A stretch of 41,742 nucleotides of DNA from an uncultured bacterium (GTDB taxonomy: Bacteria; Bacillota_I; Bacilli_A; RFN20; CAG-826). Positions 17,256 through 26,243 of this stretch are shown piece after piece. A model generated the notes under the pieces. That model had not been told where the DNA came from, did no database searches, and saw only the letters and a program-made list of their open reading frames with translations. The DNA is taken from positions 1 through 41,742 of the forward strand of contig CASFRI010000028.1 of assembly GCA_949297055.1 (NCBI GenBank), written 5' to 3'. Positions within the stretch are counted from its first letter, which is position 1. Each line of letters starts with the position of its first letter. The translations under genes were made by a program, and so were the position numbers.

Positions 17256-18305
17256 TTAATATTTTAAAGGTAACCTATCTTCAACCGCTAAAATTTTCTT
17301 ATTATTTTCCCAGGGCTTATCCAAATAGAAATAAGCAGTCGAAGAAAGATCGTCATTGCGGTTATTGTTATGACCGCCTTCGATCGTTACCTTGATAGAT
17401 TTTTTAAATGTAATCGGATCTAAAATATGATAACGGAAATACGTTATCTTACCTTTCCAATTTTCATCTCCGCCTAAAATAATGCCGTGATATAAAGAAG
17501 AATAAACTTGACGAGGGCACCAAGCCATATTGACATAGTCTTCCGTGCCAGTCCCACGAAGTGTTAAATTTTCATCTCCATCGATAAAAATCATGTCGTC
17601 TCCTTCTCCTGGCCAATCCCATTCTTTTTCTTTATTAAAATTATCAATATTAAGATTACATCCGACGTAATGACCTTTTCCTTCGACATTTAAAATAACA
17701 TAGTTATTTTTTCCGTCCTTATTAAACCCACTAAATTGAAAATCTTGACGAGTTTTATATTGTTTATAGTCAAAGTTTGGATCAGGTAATTTTCGATTCC
17801 AATAAGCGTGGAAATATAAAATATCTTCATCAAATTTTACTTCTTCATAATCGATGTAATAGTAAAGCATCAACGTTGTATCGCCCTCGTTAACAATTTC
17901 AATTTTGGCAGCTTTTTTAAAAGGCATAGGGAAGAAACAATTAAATCCTTTTCCATTTTCCGGTGACATCTGCAAAGGAGCGCTGACGAAGTTTTTAGAC
18001 ATAGCGTGTCCCATGCCAAAGAAATCACCAAGCGGAGTTAGAACTTGAGGAAATTTAGAATCTTCCCAATAAATTTTTAAAAGAACTTTTCTTAAAACAT
18101 TTTCTTCTTCTTTATCGCCTTCATTTAGTTCAGTCATCCAAATATGTTCAATCAATCCACTTGTGTGAACATCAAATATTGTTTTAGTCTCATTTGGTTT
18201 GATGTAAATTCTATCATCATTCCCTCCCGTAGGATCATAAGATGAAACTCTTTTTCTAATACCATCTTTTGGTAAATAAATATTTGATAAAGTATGTGTT
18301 TTCAT
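17256..18305 (-). CDS. DUF2961 / GH172 glycoside hydrolase
   Basis: A 349-residue cytosolic protein covering the whole DUF2961 domain, now CAZy GH172. Characterised members are alpha-D-fructofuranosidases, difructose-anhydride enzymes and exo-alpha-D-arabinofuranosidases. The family motifs are GEGDD (Glu234) and GTGTEDY (Glu255). The two Glu are 21 residues apart, as I expect for the catalytic pair. Other blocks are SGLIEHIWMTEL and TPLGDFFGMGH. Family enzymes often form trimers. Next to two DUF4185 proteins and an arabinose-5-P isomerase, a D-arabinofuranosidase role is favoured over fructofuranosidase. It starts 4 bases after the MalG-type gene; GGAGTG lies upstream. Confidence 0.85.
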   Translation of the reverse strand: MKTHTLSNIYLPKDGIRKRVSSYDPTGGNDDRIYIKPNETKTIFDVHTSGLIEHIWMTELNEGDKEEENVLRKVLLKIYWEDSKFPQVLTPLGDFFGMGHAMSKNFVSAPLQMSPENGKGFNCFFPMPFKKAAKIEIVNEGDTTLMLYYYIDYEEVKFDEDILYFHAYWNRKLPDPNFDYKQYKTRQDFQFSGFNKDGKNNYVILNVEGKGHYVGCNLNIDNFNKEKEWDWPGEGDDMIFIDGDENLTLRGTGTEDYVNMAWCPRQVYSSLYHGIILGGDENWKGKITYFRYHILDPITFKKSIKVTIEGGHNNNRNDDLSSTAYFYLDKPWENNKKILAVEDRLPLKY

Positions 18306-18309
18306 AAAT

Positions 18310-19200
18310 TTATTTCACTCCTGTTAATGCAATACCGTCACGAATAAATCTTTGGACGATAAAGAAGACGACCACCGCAGGTAAAATAGCGATGAATGAA
18401 GCCGCTAAAACCGCTCCATAACCTAAAGTTGAACTATCACCATAAAGCGAATTAATCAAAGTCATAATTTGTGTTAAACCCTTATGTTCAGTATCGATTG
18501 TTAAAGTTGGCCATAAATAAGCATTGAAGTAACCAATAAACGTTCCTGCACCCATGATGACCATCGGAGTAATAGAATTAGGAAGATAAATCTTAAAAAA
18601 GATTTGTATACTATTACATCCATCCACTCTCGCTGCCTCATCGTAATCTTTAGGGAAACCTAAATAAAATTGTCTAAAGAAGAACATGTTATATGCGTTT
18701 GCGACACCGGGAATAACTAAGACCCATATCGTGTTCATCATACCTAAAGAAGCGACGACGGAAACAGATGTTAATAAGATAGTAATACCTGGAATAAACA
18801 TCGTGGCGATGACGATGACCCAAAGAACTCGTTTGAAGGGAAATTCAAGTCGAGCGAAGGCATAGCCCGCTAAAGAATTAACAAATAAAGAGAAAGTCAT
18901 ACCTAAGACCGCTACTAAGATCGTCATACCAAAACTTTGGAAGAAATTGACGCCGACGGTCGTATATTGAAGATAGAATAAACGCGAGAAATTATCGATT
19001 GTCCAATTGTAAGGGAAGACATGAAAATCGATTGAAAAGATTTCTTGTCGATCTTTAAACATCGAAATAATCGTGAAAAATAAAGGAATAAATAAGCAAA
19101 GTAAAACGAAGATGATAATAGCGTAAAGTCCAATGCGGATGAAGACGTTACTAACTTTCTTACGTTTTTCTAATTTTAAAACTTCAGCTTCGGAAATCAC
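18310..19200 (-). CDS. sugar ABC transporter permease, MalG/UgpE type
   Basis: A 296-residue membrane protein with six predicted segments and the EAA loop that docks the ATPase, EAARVDGCNSIQIFFKIYLP, about 190-209. The C-terminal IQRFIRDGIALTGVK is typical of the UgpE/MalG class. It pairs with the MalF-type permease, whose stop overlaps its start by ATGA, and with the binding lipoprotein upstream. The substrate is inferred to be arabinan or other oligosaccharides from the enzymes downstream. Confidence 0.93.
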   Translation of the reverse strand: MISEAEVLKLEKRKKVSNVFIRIGLYAIIIFVLLCLFIPLFFTIISMFKDRQEIFSIDFHVFPYNWTIDNFSRLFYLQYTTVGVNFFQSFGMTILVAVLGMTFSLFVNSLAGYAFARLEFPFKRVLWVIVIATMFIPGITILLTSVSVVASLGMMNTIWVLVIPGVANAYNMFFFRQFYLGFPKDYDEAARVDGCNSIQIFFKIYLPNSITPMVIMGAGTFIGYFNAYLWPTLTIDTEHKGLTQIMTLINSLYGDSSTLGYGAVLAASFIAILPAVVVFFIVQRFIRDGIALTGVK

Positions 19201-20117
19201 GCAACTTTTCTCCTTTTATTTTTCACATTAGTGAGGCTGAACACAACCGCGTTAATAGCCCCGATAAATAACATAATTAAAATTGATGAAGCAATAATTT
19301 CGCTTTGCGAAACATTACCGTTCGCTCTTGCGTGTATCAGATATAAAACTGGTGTCATCGTCGCATTAACGGGTTGACCATTAGTCATGATCATCGGAAT
19401 TTCAAACATTTGTAAATTCGCTGTCACTAGAGTGACGATGATTAAAACAAAATAATTTTTTAATTGTGGTAAGACGATGTACCAAGTAATTTTAAAGAAA
19501 CCGGCACCATCAACTTCCGCCGCTTCGTAATAATCCTTAGGAATATTAATTAAACCTGAATAGAAAATTAAGGTCGTATAACCGCTTCCTACCCAAATAG
19601 TAGGAACAATAATTGCAACGTAAGCCCAGAATTCATTCATCGTAAACGAGATAGGATCAGCGTTGAACCATTCCCCTAAGATGCCATTTATAACTCCACC
19701 ATTGTAATAAGTTAAGAGAGTGAAGATACATCCGACGACGATACCAGAAAATAGATATGGTAAATAAATAATTGTACGAACGAAGACACCGAACTTATTT
19801 TTTACTCTTACTAAGACATTCGCGAAGATAAATGAGATGCTAACTTGTAAGATGACGACGAATAAAGTCATCAAGCAAACATTACCTAAAGATTTAAGAA
19901 ATTCTTTATTTTGAAACACCTTAACATAATTATCAAACCCCGCAAAAACAGCTTCATTTGGTCCAGATTCGAAATAGAAGAAACTTCGATAGATGGACAT
20001 GATAAGAGGAGTGATAACAAATATCGCTAACAAAATGACCGCTGGTGCGATTAAAAGTAAACCAGAAACTTTCTCTTCTTTTTTACGATCTTTTGGCAGG
20101 ATATGGAAGCGTTTCAT
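19197..20117 (-). CDS. sugar ABC transporter permease, MalF/UgpA type
   Basis: A 306-residue membrane protein, six predicted segments, with EAA loop EAAEVDGAGFFKITWYIVLP (about 207-226). The N-terminal stretch KVSGLLLIAPAVILLAIFVI is the usual first helix of UgpA/LacF-like permeases. It starts 2 bases after the binding protein stop and overlaps the MalG-type gene by ATGA, so binding protein, MalF and MalG are translated in series. Confidence 0.93.
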   Translation of the reverse strand: MKRFHILPKDRKKEEKVSGLLLIAPAVILLAIFVITPLIMSIYRSFFYFESGPNEAVFAGFDNYVKVFQNKEFLKSLGNVCLMTLFVVILQVSISFIFANVLVRVKNKFGVFVRTIIYLPYLFSGIVVGCIFTLLTYYNGGVINGILGEWFNADPISFTMNEFWAYVAIIVPTIWVGSGYTTLIFYSGLINIPKDYYEAAEVDGAGFFKITWYIVLPQLKNYFVLIIVTLVTANLQMFEIPMIMTNGQPVNATMTPVLYLIHARANGNVSQSEIIASSILIMLFIGAINAVVFSLTNVKNKRRKVA

Positions 20118-20119
20118 AA

Positions 20120-21487
20120 TTATTGTCTCGGATTGTTATTTGCTAAATTATCTCTAACGATGATGCTTTGCACTTCTTGGTGACACGCTGCCACGACATC
20201 ATCAATATTTTCACCCATTGCTGCTTCTTCAAGTAAACCTTCGACAGAAACAGAAATATCCCAACTATAGATAGGTTCTAAGACTGCTCTTGAAGCAACG
20301 TAATTAATTGTTTCATACCATTCGCTAGGAATAGTTGTTTCTTCTTCCATCTTCGCATCTAAGATAGCTTGAACAGATTTACGAGGTGAAACTTTAGAAT
20401 AGAAAGCTCTTGTAAAATAATCGACTGTTTGAGCAGTATCTTCCGCCGTTAAGAATTTGATAACTTCCACTGCCATTTCGACATTTTCACATTCGCTAGA
20501 AATGACGTAAACCCAACCACCATTCGTCGCAGTTACTGTATCTTGATTACCATCGAATGTTGGCATGATAGCAAAACCAATATTTTCAATCATTTCAGGA
20601 TATTGATTAGCGATCGTAGCAATGGACCAACTACCGCACGTCGTCATGATGGCTTTCCCATCACAAACATCGAACACTGATTCAGTGTAATCGCCGCTGG
20701 ACAATGGAACGTAACCGTTTCCATATAAAGTTTGCCATACTTCCGCTAGTTTAGCGTAGCCTGGTTCCATAATTCTAGAAGTTGTCCAATCATCAGTGAT
20801 GGCAAGTCCACCTGTGGCAGCATATTGCATACCCCAAGTACCCCAAGCACAAGCAACACCAGTAGGAACACCAAATGGATAGACGTTTCTTTTTCCTTCT
20901 GCTACTAAGTTAGTTTTGATTGTAGCGCAAAGTTCTAAAAATTCATTCCAAGTAGTTGGAATACTAGTCGTATTACCATAAGTTTGAAGTAAGTCTTTGC
21001 GATAAGCGATAATGGTTGATGGTTCCATGACGATTGGGAAACCATAATATTTACCATCGTATCTTACCCCTTCAGTAGCAGTTTCAGTTAAATCATTCCA
21101 CACATCCTGATCAAAATAGCTCGTGATGTCGATAGCGCGACCCGCATTAATTTCTTTATATAAGTTTCCGTATGAAACTGTATAAATATCAGGTACGCTA
21201 TTAGATTCATAGGCGCCACGAATTAAATCGTCAAACGAATTTGAATCGATGTAAGTTTGTGAAAGCTGGATACCATCATTAAGGTTATCGTTAAATAACA
21301 TTCTATGATCAATGTTGATACGATTTTCCCATTCTTCAAAATCCATCATCCACATCTTAATTTCCGTTGCGCCATCTTCAAACTTTTCTTCTTTGTCGTT
21401 GATGTCGATGTCATCTGGTGGTTCACAAGATAGTAAACTAAAGGTTGATGTAAGTAAAATTATAGGCAAAATGTACGATTTGCGCAT
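20120..21487 (-). CDS. sugar ABC transporter substrate-binding lipoprotein
   Basis: A 455-residue extracellular solute-binding protein of the family-1 (MalE/UgpB-like) type. The signal MRKSYILPIILLTS leads to lipobox SLLSC with Cys21. The fold is recognised from the RKDLLQTYGNTTSIPTTWNE block, the GKAIMTTCGSW block and the NGGWVYVISSECEN block, the classic ligand-cleft segments. GGAGG precedes the ATG at 21487 and a putative promoter lies just upstream, so this is the first gene of the main operon. Ligand specificity cannot be read from sequence. Confidence 0.92.
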   Translation of the reverse strand: MRKSYILPIILLTSTFSLLSCEPPDDIDINDKEEKFEDGATEIKMWMMDFEEWENRINIDHRMLFNDNLNDGIQLSQTYIDSNSFDDLIRGAYESNSVPDIYTVSYGNLYKEINAGRAIDITSYFDQDVWNDLTETATEGVRYDGKYYGFPIVMEPSTIIAYRKDLLQTYGNTTSIPTTWNEFLELCATIKTNLVAEGKRNVYPFGVPTGVACAWGTWGMQYAATGGLAITDDWTTSRIMEPGYAKLAEVWQTLYGNGYVPLSSGDYTESVFDVCDGKAIMTTCGSWSIATIANQYPEMIENIGFAIMPTFDGNQDTVTATNGGWVYVISSECENVEMAVEVIKFLTAEDTAQTVDYFTRAFYSKVSPRKSVQAILDAKMEEETTIPSEWYETINYVASRAVLEPIYSWDISVSVEGLLEEAAMGENIDDVVAACHQEVQSIIVRDNLANNNPRQ

Positions 21488-21545
21488 AAGCTGTCCTCCA
21501 TTTGTGTTATTACACTTTAATTATGTGAAAAAATCCTTCTAATTC

Positions 21546-21575
21546 ATAGTATTAAAAATAGTGAAAACATAACAA
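21546..21575 (-). promoter_or_regulatory. putative promoter of the glycan operon
   Basis: On the minus strand TTGTTA (21575-21570) and TACTAT (21551-21546) are 18 bases apart, in the 137-base gap between araC and the binding-protein gene. Both hexamers are 4/6 matches, as is usual for activator-dependent promoters. The AraC-type regulator upstream is the obvious candidate activator. Confidence 0.35.
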
Positions 21576-21624
21576 AAATTTGGAAAATTCTTTTTTATTG
21601 AACATTTTAACTATTTTTTTATAA

Positions 21625-22497
21625 CTAATTTTTATTTTTTCTTAATTTAGCTTTCTTGTATTCCGTCGGATAACGTCCATCTAATTTATAGAACCATCGG
21701 GAGAACGTTTGAGGGACATCGAAATTTAAAATCTCAGAAATTTCTTTTATAGATTTAAATGAATATCTAATTAAGTTCTTTGCGTATTGTAGGCGCAGTC
21801 GGTCATAATATTTTTTCGGCGTCGTCTTATAAGTTTTCTTAAATAAATCGTTTAATGTCCAACTTGTAAGATTTGTTTTAAGTTCAAAATCTCTTAAGGT
21901 CAAATTTGTTTGAAGATTTTCAGCCATATATCTCACTAGAAGGCTCAAAGTGTCACTCTTTTTATCTTCTTCATGGTAGCCAATATGTTCTTCTATCAAA
22001 GTTGCAATTAATACTTTCAATAAACCTTCTAGATGAAATTCTTTGATTTCGCTATCGAAAGTATAAACATCGATCAAACGTAAAATTAAATCTCTAAAAC
22101 GCGATGGATTTTTTAAATGAATTACACGTGGTAGATTAATACCATGTTCTTTTAAATAATCTTCGCGGAAGTACGTGAGTTCAATCTCGCGCATATCTTC
22201 TTTTCTTTTCATCGATACTGGGATGATTGAGGAAAGTTCATCTTTATTAAAATCGAAGTGAACGTGTGGTTGGCAGCAATTAACTTGATACCACGTAATT
22301 TTATGATGTTCATTCGGGCGAATGAAGACGGCATTCCCTTCTTTTACGATATATTTTTCATCATCAAATTCAATTTTCATCATACCTTTATCGATGTAGA
22401 TAATTTCATGATCATAAATTGAACGATCTGCATAATAATCGTAAAGCCAAGTATGATACATAGCGAGTCGAATGTAAGGCTTAAAATCTAGTTCCAT
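21625..22497 (-). CDS. AraC-family transcriptional regulator
   Basis: A 290-residue regulator. About residues 1-150 form a cupin-like sensor (HEIIYIDKGMMKIEFDDEKY, EGNAVFIRPNEHHKITW), and about 190-285 form the paired helix-turn-helix domain (LTLRDFELKTNLTSWTLNDL; IKEISEILNFDVPQTFSRWF; PTEYKK). It sits directly upstream of the operon on the same strand, so it most likely activates that operon in response to a breakdown sugar. The sensor of this class often binds the inducer directly. Two paired-HTH sites would be expected near 21575-21620; I could not define them. Confidence 0.9.
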   Translation of the reverse strand: MELDFKPYIRLAMYHTWLYDYYADRSIYDHEIIYIDKGMMKIEFDDEKYIVKEGNAVFIRPNEHHKITWYQVNCCQPHVHFDFNKDELSSIIPVSMKRKEDMREIELTYFREDYLKEHGINLPRVIHLKNPSRFRDLILRLIDVYTFDSEIKEFHLEGLLKVLIATLIEEHIGYHEEDKKSDTLSLLVRYMAENLQTNLTLRDFELKTNLTSWTLNDLFKKTYKTTPKKYYDRLRLQYAKNLIRYSFKSIKEISEILNFDVPQTFSRWFYKLDGRYPTEYKKAKLRKNKN

Positions 22498-22897
22498 ACT
22501 TACAAAATATATCCTATAACAAAAATTTACAAGGAGACTTTTTTATCAAAGGAACGCTTTAAAAGTTTAACTCTAAGTTACTGGTTATAAATTTTATCGA
22601 CAAAACTTAGCTTTTTTTAAGAAGTGAGCAACAATATTCATATTTTTATACGCTACATTACTTTAACATAAAATGATGTCCCATTAGTGAGATAAATCTA
22701 TATAAATTAAAGTTTTCATTAGAACAAAAATGACCTTTACTTATATGAAAATATGTTCATTACCATAAAAGTGTTTATATTACTATTGGGGCAAACTTTA
22801 AACATCGTATTCAAATGTCAAGATGAAGTACCTAAATAAAATTATTAATGAAAGATAAAATATCGAATCTACAAGATTTTAAATATATTTTTTAAAA
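22498..22897. other. 400-base intergenic region upstream of araC
   Basis: Very AT-rich with no convincing gene. CTAAGTT...AACTTAG followed by CTTTTTTT (about 22570-22619) resembles a plus-strand terminator with a 24-base loop, but no plus-strand gene feeds it. The araC promoter must lie here or just inside; TTGATA at about 22544 and TATATT near the start codon are possible but unconvincing. No clear terminator follows the GH3 gene, so read-through into araC is possible. Confidence 0.4.
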
Positions 22898-24886
22898 TTA
22901 ATTTAGCAAAAAATCATGACTTAAGGTTACATTATCAACGTCTTTATTAATTTCGATACGATATAACCCAGGTTCAAAAACGAAGGTATGGTAATTTGTG
23001 TTGTAATATTTAAAATCATCTAAAAATAAAGTGAACTTAATTAGAACTTCTTCATTTTTTCTAAGATAAATTTTATCGAAACGTTTTAATTCACGTTTGG
23101 GTCGATAAACGTTTTTAGTTAATGGCTCAATGAAAAGTAAAACAGTTTCTTTTGCATCATATTCACCTATATTTTTAATCTTAAATGATACTTCTAATTC
23201 TTCATCTGGTTTAGTTCTATAAATCTTTAAATCGCTATAAAGGAAATTCGTATAACTTAAACCATAACCAAAAGGATATAGCACTTCTTTATGATGTGTA
23301 GTGAAATAGCGATAGCCTACATCTAAACTTTCTGCATATGAAATCACCGATTCATCAATGTAAGTAGATGAAGATGGATAATCATTTAAAGATAAGGCAA
23401 AAGTTTCTGCGAGTCTTCCTGAAAAAACTTCTTCGCCTGAAATAAGTTTAGCAAGTGCATCACTAACATTTTCGCCAGCAAAACCCACATAAACGATACA
23501 ATCGACATCATCTTTTACTTCATTTAATTCAAAAGCTCCGCCGCCATAGACTAGTAAGATAATTTTTTTATTTGTAGACTTAGCTCTTTTAATAGCAAAT
23601 ATTTCTTCGTTTGCGAGTTTTAAATCTTGACGGTCAAAATCTTCACTAAATAAAGTTCTATCGCCTCCCACTCCTATAATAAGTACGTCATTTCCATGTG
23701 CTTTAGCAATAAATTGTTTAAAATTACCCATGACCATTGAATGTGCTCTATTTTCATAAACAATTTCGCCTTCATCAATGCTTAAATAACCATTTTCTTT
23801 TAAAGAAGTCGCTAAAGTCTTAAAAGGCTTATCAAGGGCGATAATTGAACTGCCCCCACCATTAAAATATCTGAATGTAGGTGCACCGCCTATTAGGATT
23901 TTTGTTGATTTATCTTTTAATGGAAGCAAGTTGTTTTTATTTTCTAATAATATAATTCCTTCTAACGCAACATCTAAGGCTAGAGCTTTTCTTTCTTTTA
24001 AAGTTTTTTGAACTTTTCTTAATGTTTTTTCTTCTTCGTTTTTCTTAATTAAATCCAAAACTTTTTGTGCTGCTTTTTTTAAGGCTTCTTTATCTAATCT
24101 TCCATTCTTTAAATCTAAGAGCAATTTATCTTCTAAATTTTTATCATAAGGCATGATGAGATGTAAACCAGCGTTAATTGAAAGAGTCGGATCTTTGACC
24201 GCTCCCCAGTCCGATATTATTAAACCATCAAAGCCATGAGAGTAAGCAAAACCATAAAGAGGTTTATTTTCACTCATTCTCACACCATTTAATAAATTAT
24301 ATGAACACATTAAAGTCCAAGGTTTGGCCTCAAACGCTCTTTTAAAATTAGTAAGATATATTTCTTGTAAAGTTCTTTCATCTACTTCACTACTTACCCA
24401 ATTTCTTTGATATTCGCTATTATTGCAAATGTAATGTTTAAGGCTACTTCCAACATGTTTTTCATTTAATCCTTGAATATATGATTTAGCGATTTCACTA
24501 CTTAGATAAGGATCTTCGCTATAATATTCAAAGTTCCTTCCACATAACGGATTCCTTTTTATATTAATTCCTGGAGCGAGCAAAATATCTAATTTTCTTT
24601 CTATGAGGTCGTCCGCGATGCTTTTTGCATATTCTTTCGCAAGTTTAATGTTAAAAGTTTGAGCTAATACTTCACTAGAAGGATAAGAAGTTGAAGGTAT
24701 TTCTTTTTCCTCATCCACGAGTGATGAGTTTAAAGTACTTCTTACCCCTACTGGGCCATCGCTAACATAAACAGTAGGTAATTTATTATTTAAATCATTA
24801 GTCTGCCAAAAGTTCTTTCCCATGACTAATTTAATCATTTCTTCATAGGTGTAATTTGACGCTAAATATACATCTTTATTATTCAT
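22898..24886 (-). CDS. glycoside hydrolase family 3
   Basis: A 662-residue cytosolic GH3 enzyme: an N-terminal TIM-barrel domain (about 30-300), an alpha/beta sandwich (about 320-530) and a C-terminal fibronectin-III-like domain (about 560-660). The nucleophile is Asp226 in IISDWGAV, and KHYICNN and the NPLCGRNFEYYSEDP block are typical. GH3 enzymes release beta-linked glucose, xylose, arabinofuranose or GlcNAc; this one cannot be assigned. I start at 24886 (MNNKDVYLAS), where GAGG lies 8 bases upstream, not 16 codons earlier. No signal peptide, so it acts on imported oligosaccharides. It is upstream of araC on the same strand. Confidence 0.9.
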   Translation of the reverse strand: MNNKDVYLASNYTYEEMIKLVMGKNFWQTNDLNNKLPTVYVSDGPVGVRSTLNSSLVDEEKEIPSTSYPSSEVLAQTFNIKLAKEYAKSIADDLIERKLDILLAPGINIKRNPLCGRNFEYYSEDPYLSSEIAKSYIQGLNEKHVGSSLKHYICNNSEYQRNWVSSEVDERTLQEIYLTNFKRAFEAKPWTLMCSYNLLNGVRMSENKPLYGFAYSHGFDGLIISDWGAVKDPTLSINAGLHLIMPYDKNLEDKLLLDLKNGRLDKEALKKAAQKVLDLIKKNEEEKTLRKVQKTLKERKALALDVALEGIILLENKNNLLPLKDKSTKILIGGAPTFRYFNGGGSSIIALDKPFKTLATSLKENGYLSIDEGEIVYENRAHSMVMGNFKQFIAKAHGNDVLIIGVGGDRTLFSEDFDRQDLKLANEEIFAIKRAKSTNKKIILLVYGGGAFELNEVKDDVDCIVYVGFAGENVSDALAKLISGEEVFSGRLAETFALSLNDYPSSSTYIDESVISYAESLDVGYRYFTTHHKEVLYPFGYGLSYTNFLYSDLKIYRTKPDEELEVSFKIKNIGEYDAKETVLLFIEPLTKNVYRPKRELKRFDKIYLRKNEEVLIKFTLFLDDFKYYNTNYHTFVFEPGLYRIEINKDVDNVTLSHDFLLN

Positions 24887-25132
24887 TATGTTTTCCTCAC
24901 TTATATTAATAATCTTAAACAATAAATATTGCAAGATAGAAAAAGCATAATTAATTTGTGATTCCTAAATTATACATATGAGCTTTAATCATTCTATTAA
25001 TACTTTAAACTAAAAAATTTTAGCTTATGTCTATTAGTGGTAAGACGTTATTTCACTTTTGCATCGATATAAAGCAAAACATCTACTAAAAAAAAGGCAT
25101 ATTACACTTATTTAAAGCGCCGGTTTTATCGT

Positions 25133-25163
25133 CTAAAAAATAAAAATGCTCGATTTCTCGAGC
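25133..25163 (-). terminator. terminator of the tmRNA gene
   Basis: GCTCGA-GAAA-TCGAGC on the minus strand is a perfect 6-bp stem with a tetraloop, followed by ATTTTTATTTTTT. It lies 15 bases beyond the tmRNA 3' end. The 246 bases between it and the GH3 start hold nothing I can call. Confidence 0.8.
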
Positions 25164-25178
25164 AAATATGAGTTTCTT

Positions 25179-25561
25179 TGGTGGAGATGCGGAGAGTCGA
25201 ACTCCGGTCCAAAACTAGCCCACTACTGACCTCTACAGCTTAGGTCGTATTGTTTGTCAACGCCACTTAGATACGATCAGAACTCATGACATTCAAGGCT
25301 AATAAGTCTTATATCCATCCCTTAGCCAAAGGATGAATAAGTACACCTAGGAAGGGCGCCTTTTAGTCACGTAGGTGTCACATGACTAGAGACGAGCCTG
25401 CTTAGCGATGCTAATTTAAGCTAAGATTAAGCGCAGGCGTAAGCAACACGGTTGTTGTTGCTTGCATAAATAGGATTGCCAGTTATTCTAGCTAAGGCGA
25501 TTACGTCGCAACTCGGCTGCCATCAATAGCAAATTAATCCTGTCGAAACCATGACATCCCC
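25179..25561 (-). ncRNA. ssrA: tmRNA (SsrA), one-piece
   Basis: The RNA starts GGGGATGTCATGGTTTCGAC and ends with the tRNA-like GTTCGACTCTCCGCATCTCC plus encoded ACCA, about 383 bases. It rescues ribosomes stalled on broken mRNAs by acting as tRNA then mRNA. The tag frame runs GCA (25465) to TAA (25429-25427) and reads ASNNNRVAYACA. Tags usually end in LAA, YAA or VAA for ClpXP/FtsH recognition; here the end is ACA. The following TAA and pseudoknot-rich region look normal. Confidence 0.95.
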
Positions 25562-25651
25562 AATTTCAACGCCTACTATTATAACAAAATTCTAATCAAA
25601 ATGTAAGGGATAAATATATATTAATACTACGTATTAAATATGTTTAAATTA

Positions 25652-26134
25652 TTACTTTTTTGCATACTTACGATCGTAGATGAAAACGAAAGTAAAGCTA
25701 ACGATAATCAAAATGAGAACGATAAAATCACATACGATAGTAAGAATTAAACCAATACCAAATGATAAATTATTAGTCACTAAGAAAGTAGATAGTGACA
25801 TAAGTTGAACTGCAAAGCATAAATCGATGGCACTTGCTAGCGCAAGAAGAGCGCCGAGAGCAATTAAACTTTTAGAGTTATAACACATTAGAGCAATAAG
25901 TGAACCCAAAATAGCTAAAAAGTAAAGAGGAATTAAATATATAGATGGAACAAAATTGATACCTGTTAAAGAATCATATCCGCCAAAAATAATCATCCAT
26001 AGTGGATAAGAATGATTGAAATCACCGCTAGTCTCAATAAGGCCATCTAATGGTAAAAACGCTAATGCGACAAGAGCGATAAATAGAGCGATAGATGAAA
26101 ATATGATGGAATAGCGTTTAGATTTCATAGACAT
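25652..26134 (-). CDS. small four-helix membrane protein, unknown
   Basis: A 160-residue protein with four predicted membrane segments (about 9-30, 62-83, 87-108, 122-152) and a short basic tail DRKYAKK. No family recognised. The start is ATG 26134 or ATG 26128; neither has a clear ribosome site. It lies back-to-back with the plus-strand gene at 26244, separated by a region with a good plus-strand promoter. Confidence 0.65.
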   Translation of the reverse strand: MSMKSKRYSIIFSSIALFIALVALAFLPLDGLIETSGDFNHSYPLWMIIFGGYDSLTGINFVPSIYLIPLYFLAILGSLIALMCYNSKSLIALGALLALASAIDLCFAVQLMSLSTFLVTNNLSFGIGLILTIVCDFIVLILIIVSFTFVFIYDRKYAKK

Positions 26135-26196
26135 TATTTTATATCAATCGTCTTTTATTAAAAAGTATCACTTTTTCTAACTAGTCTTATTTTTAA

Positions 26197-26225
26197 TTGA
26201 AAATATAAATGAGTTAATTTATAAT
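26197..26225 (+). promoter_or_regulatory. strong sigma-A promoter
   Basis: TTGAAA (26197-26202) and TATAAT (26220-26225) with the ideal 17-base spacer. It predicts transcription from about 26232, leaving a leader of only about 12 bases before the ATG at 26244. Confidence 0.75.
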
Positions 26226-26243
26226 CATTCACGCATTGTAATT

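Noticed and set aside
22570-22619. Plus-strand terminator-like hairpin in the araC upstream region
   Set aside because: No plus-strand gene precedes it and the loop is 24 bases; probably chance in AT-rich DNA.
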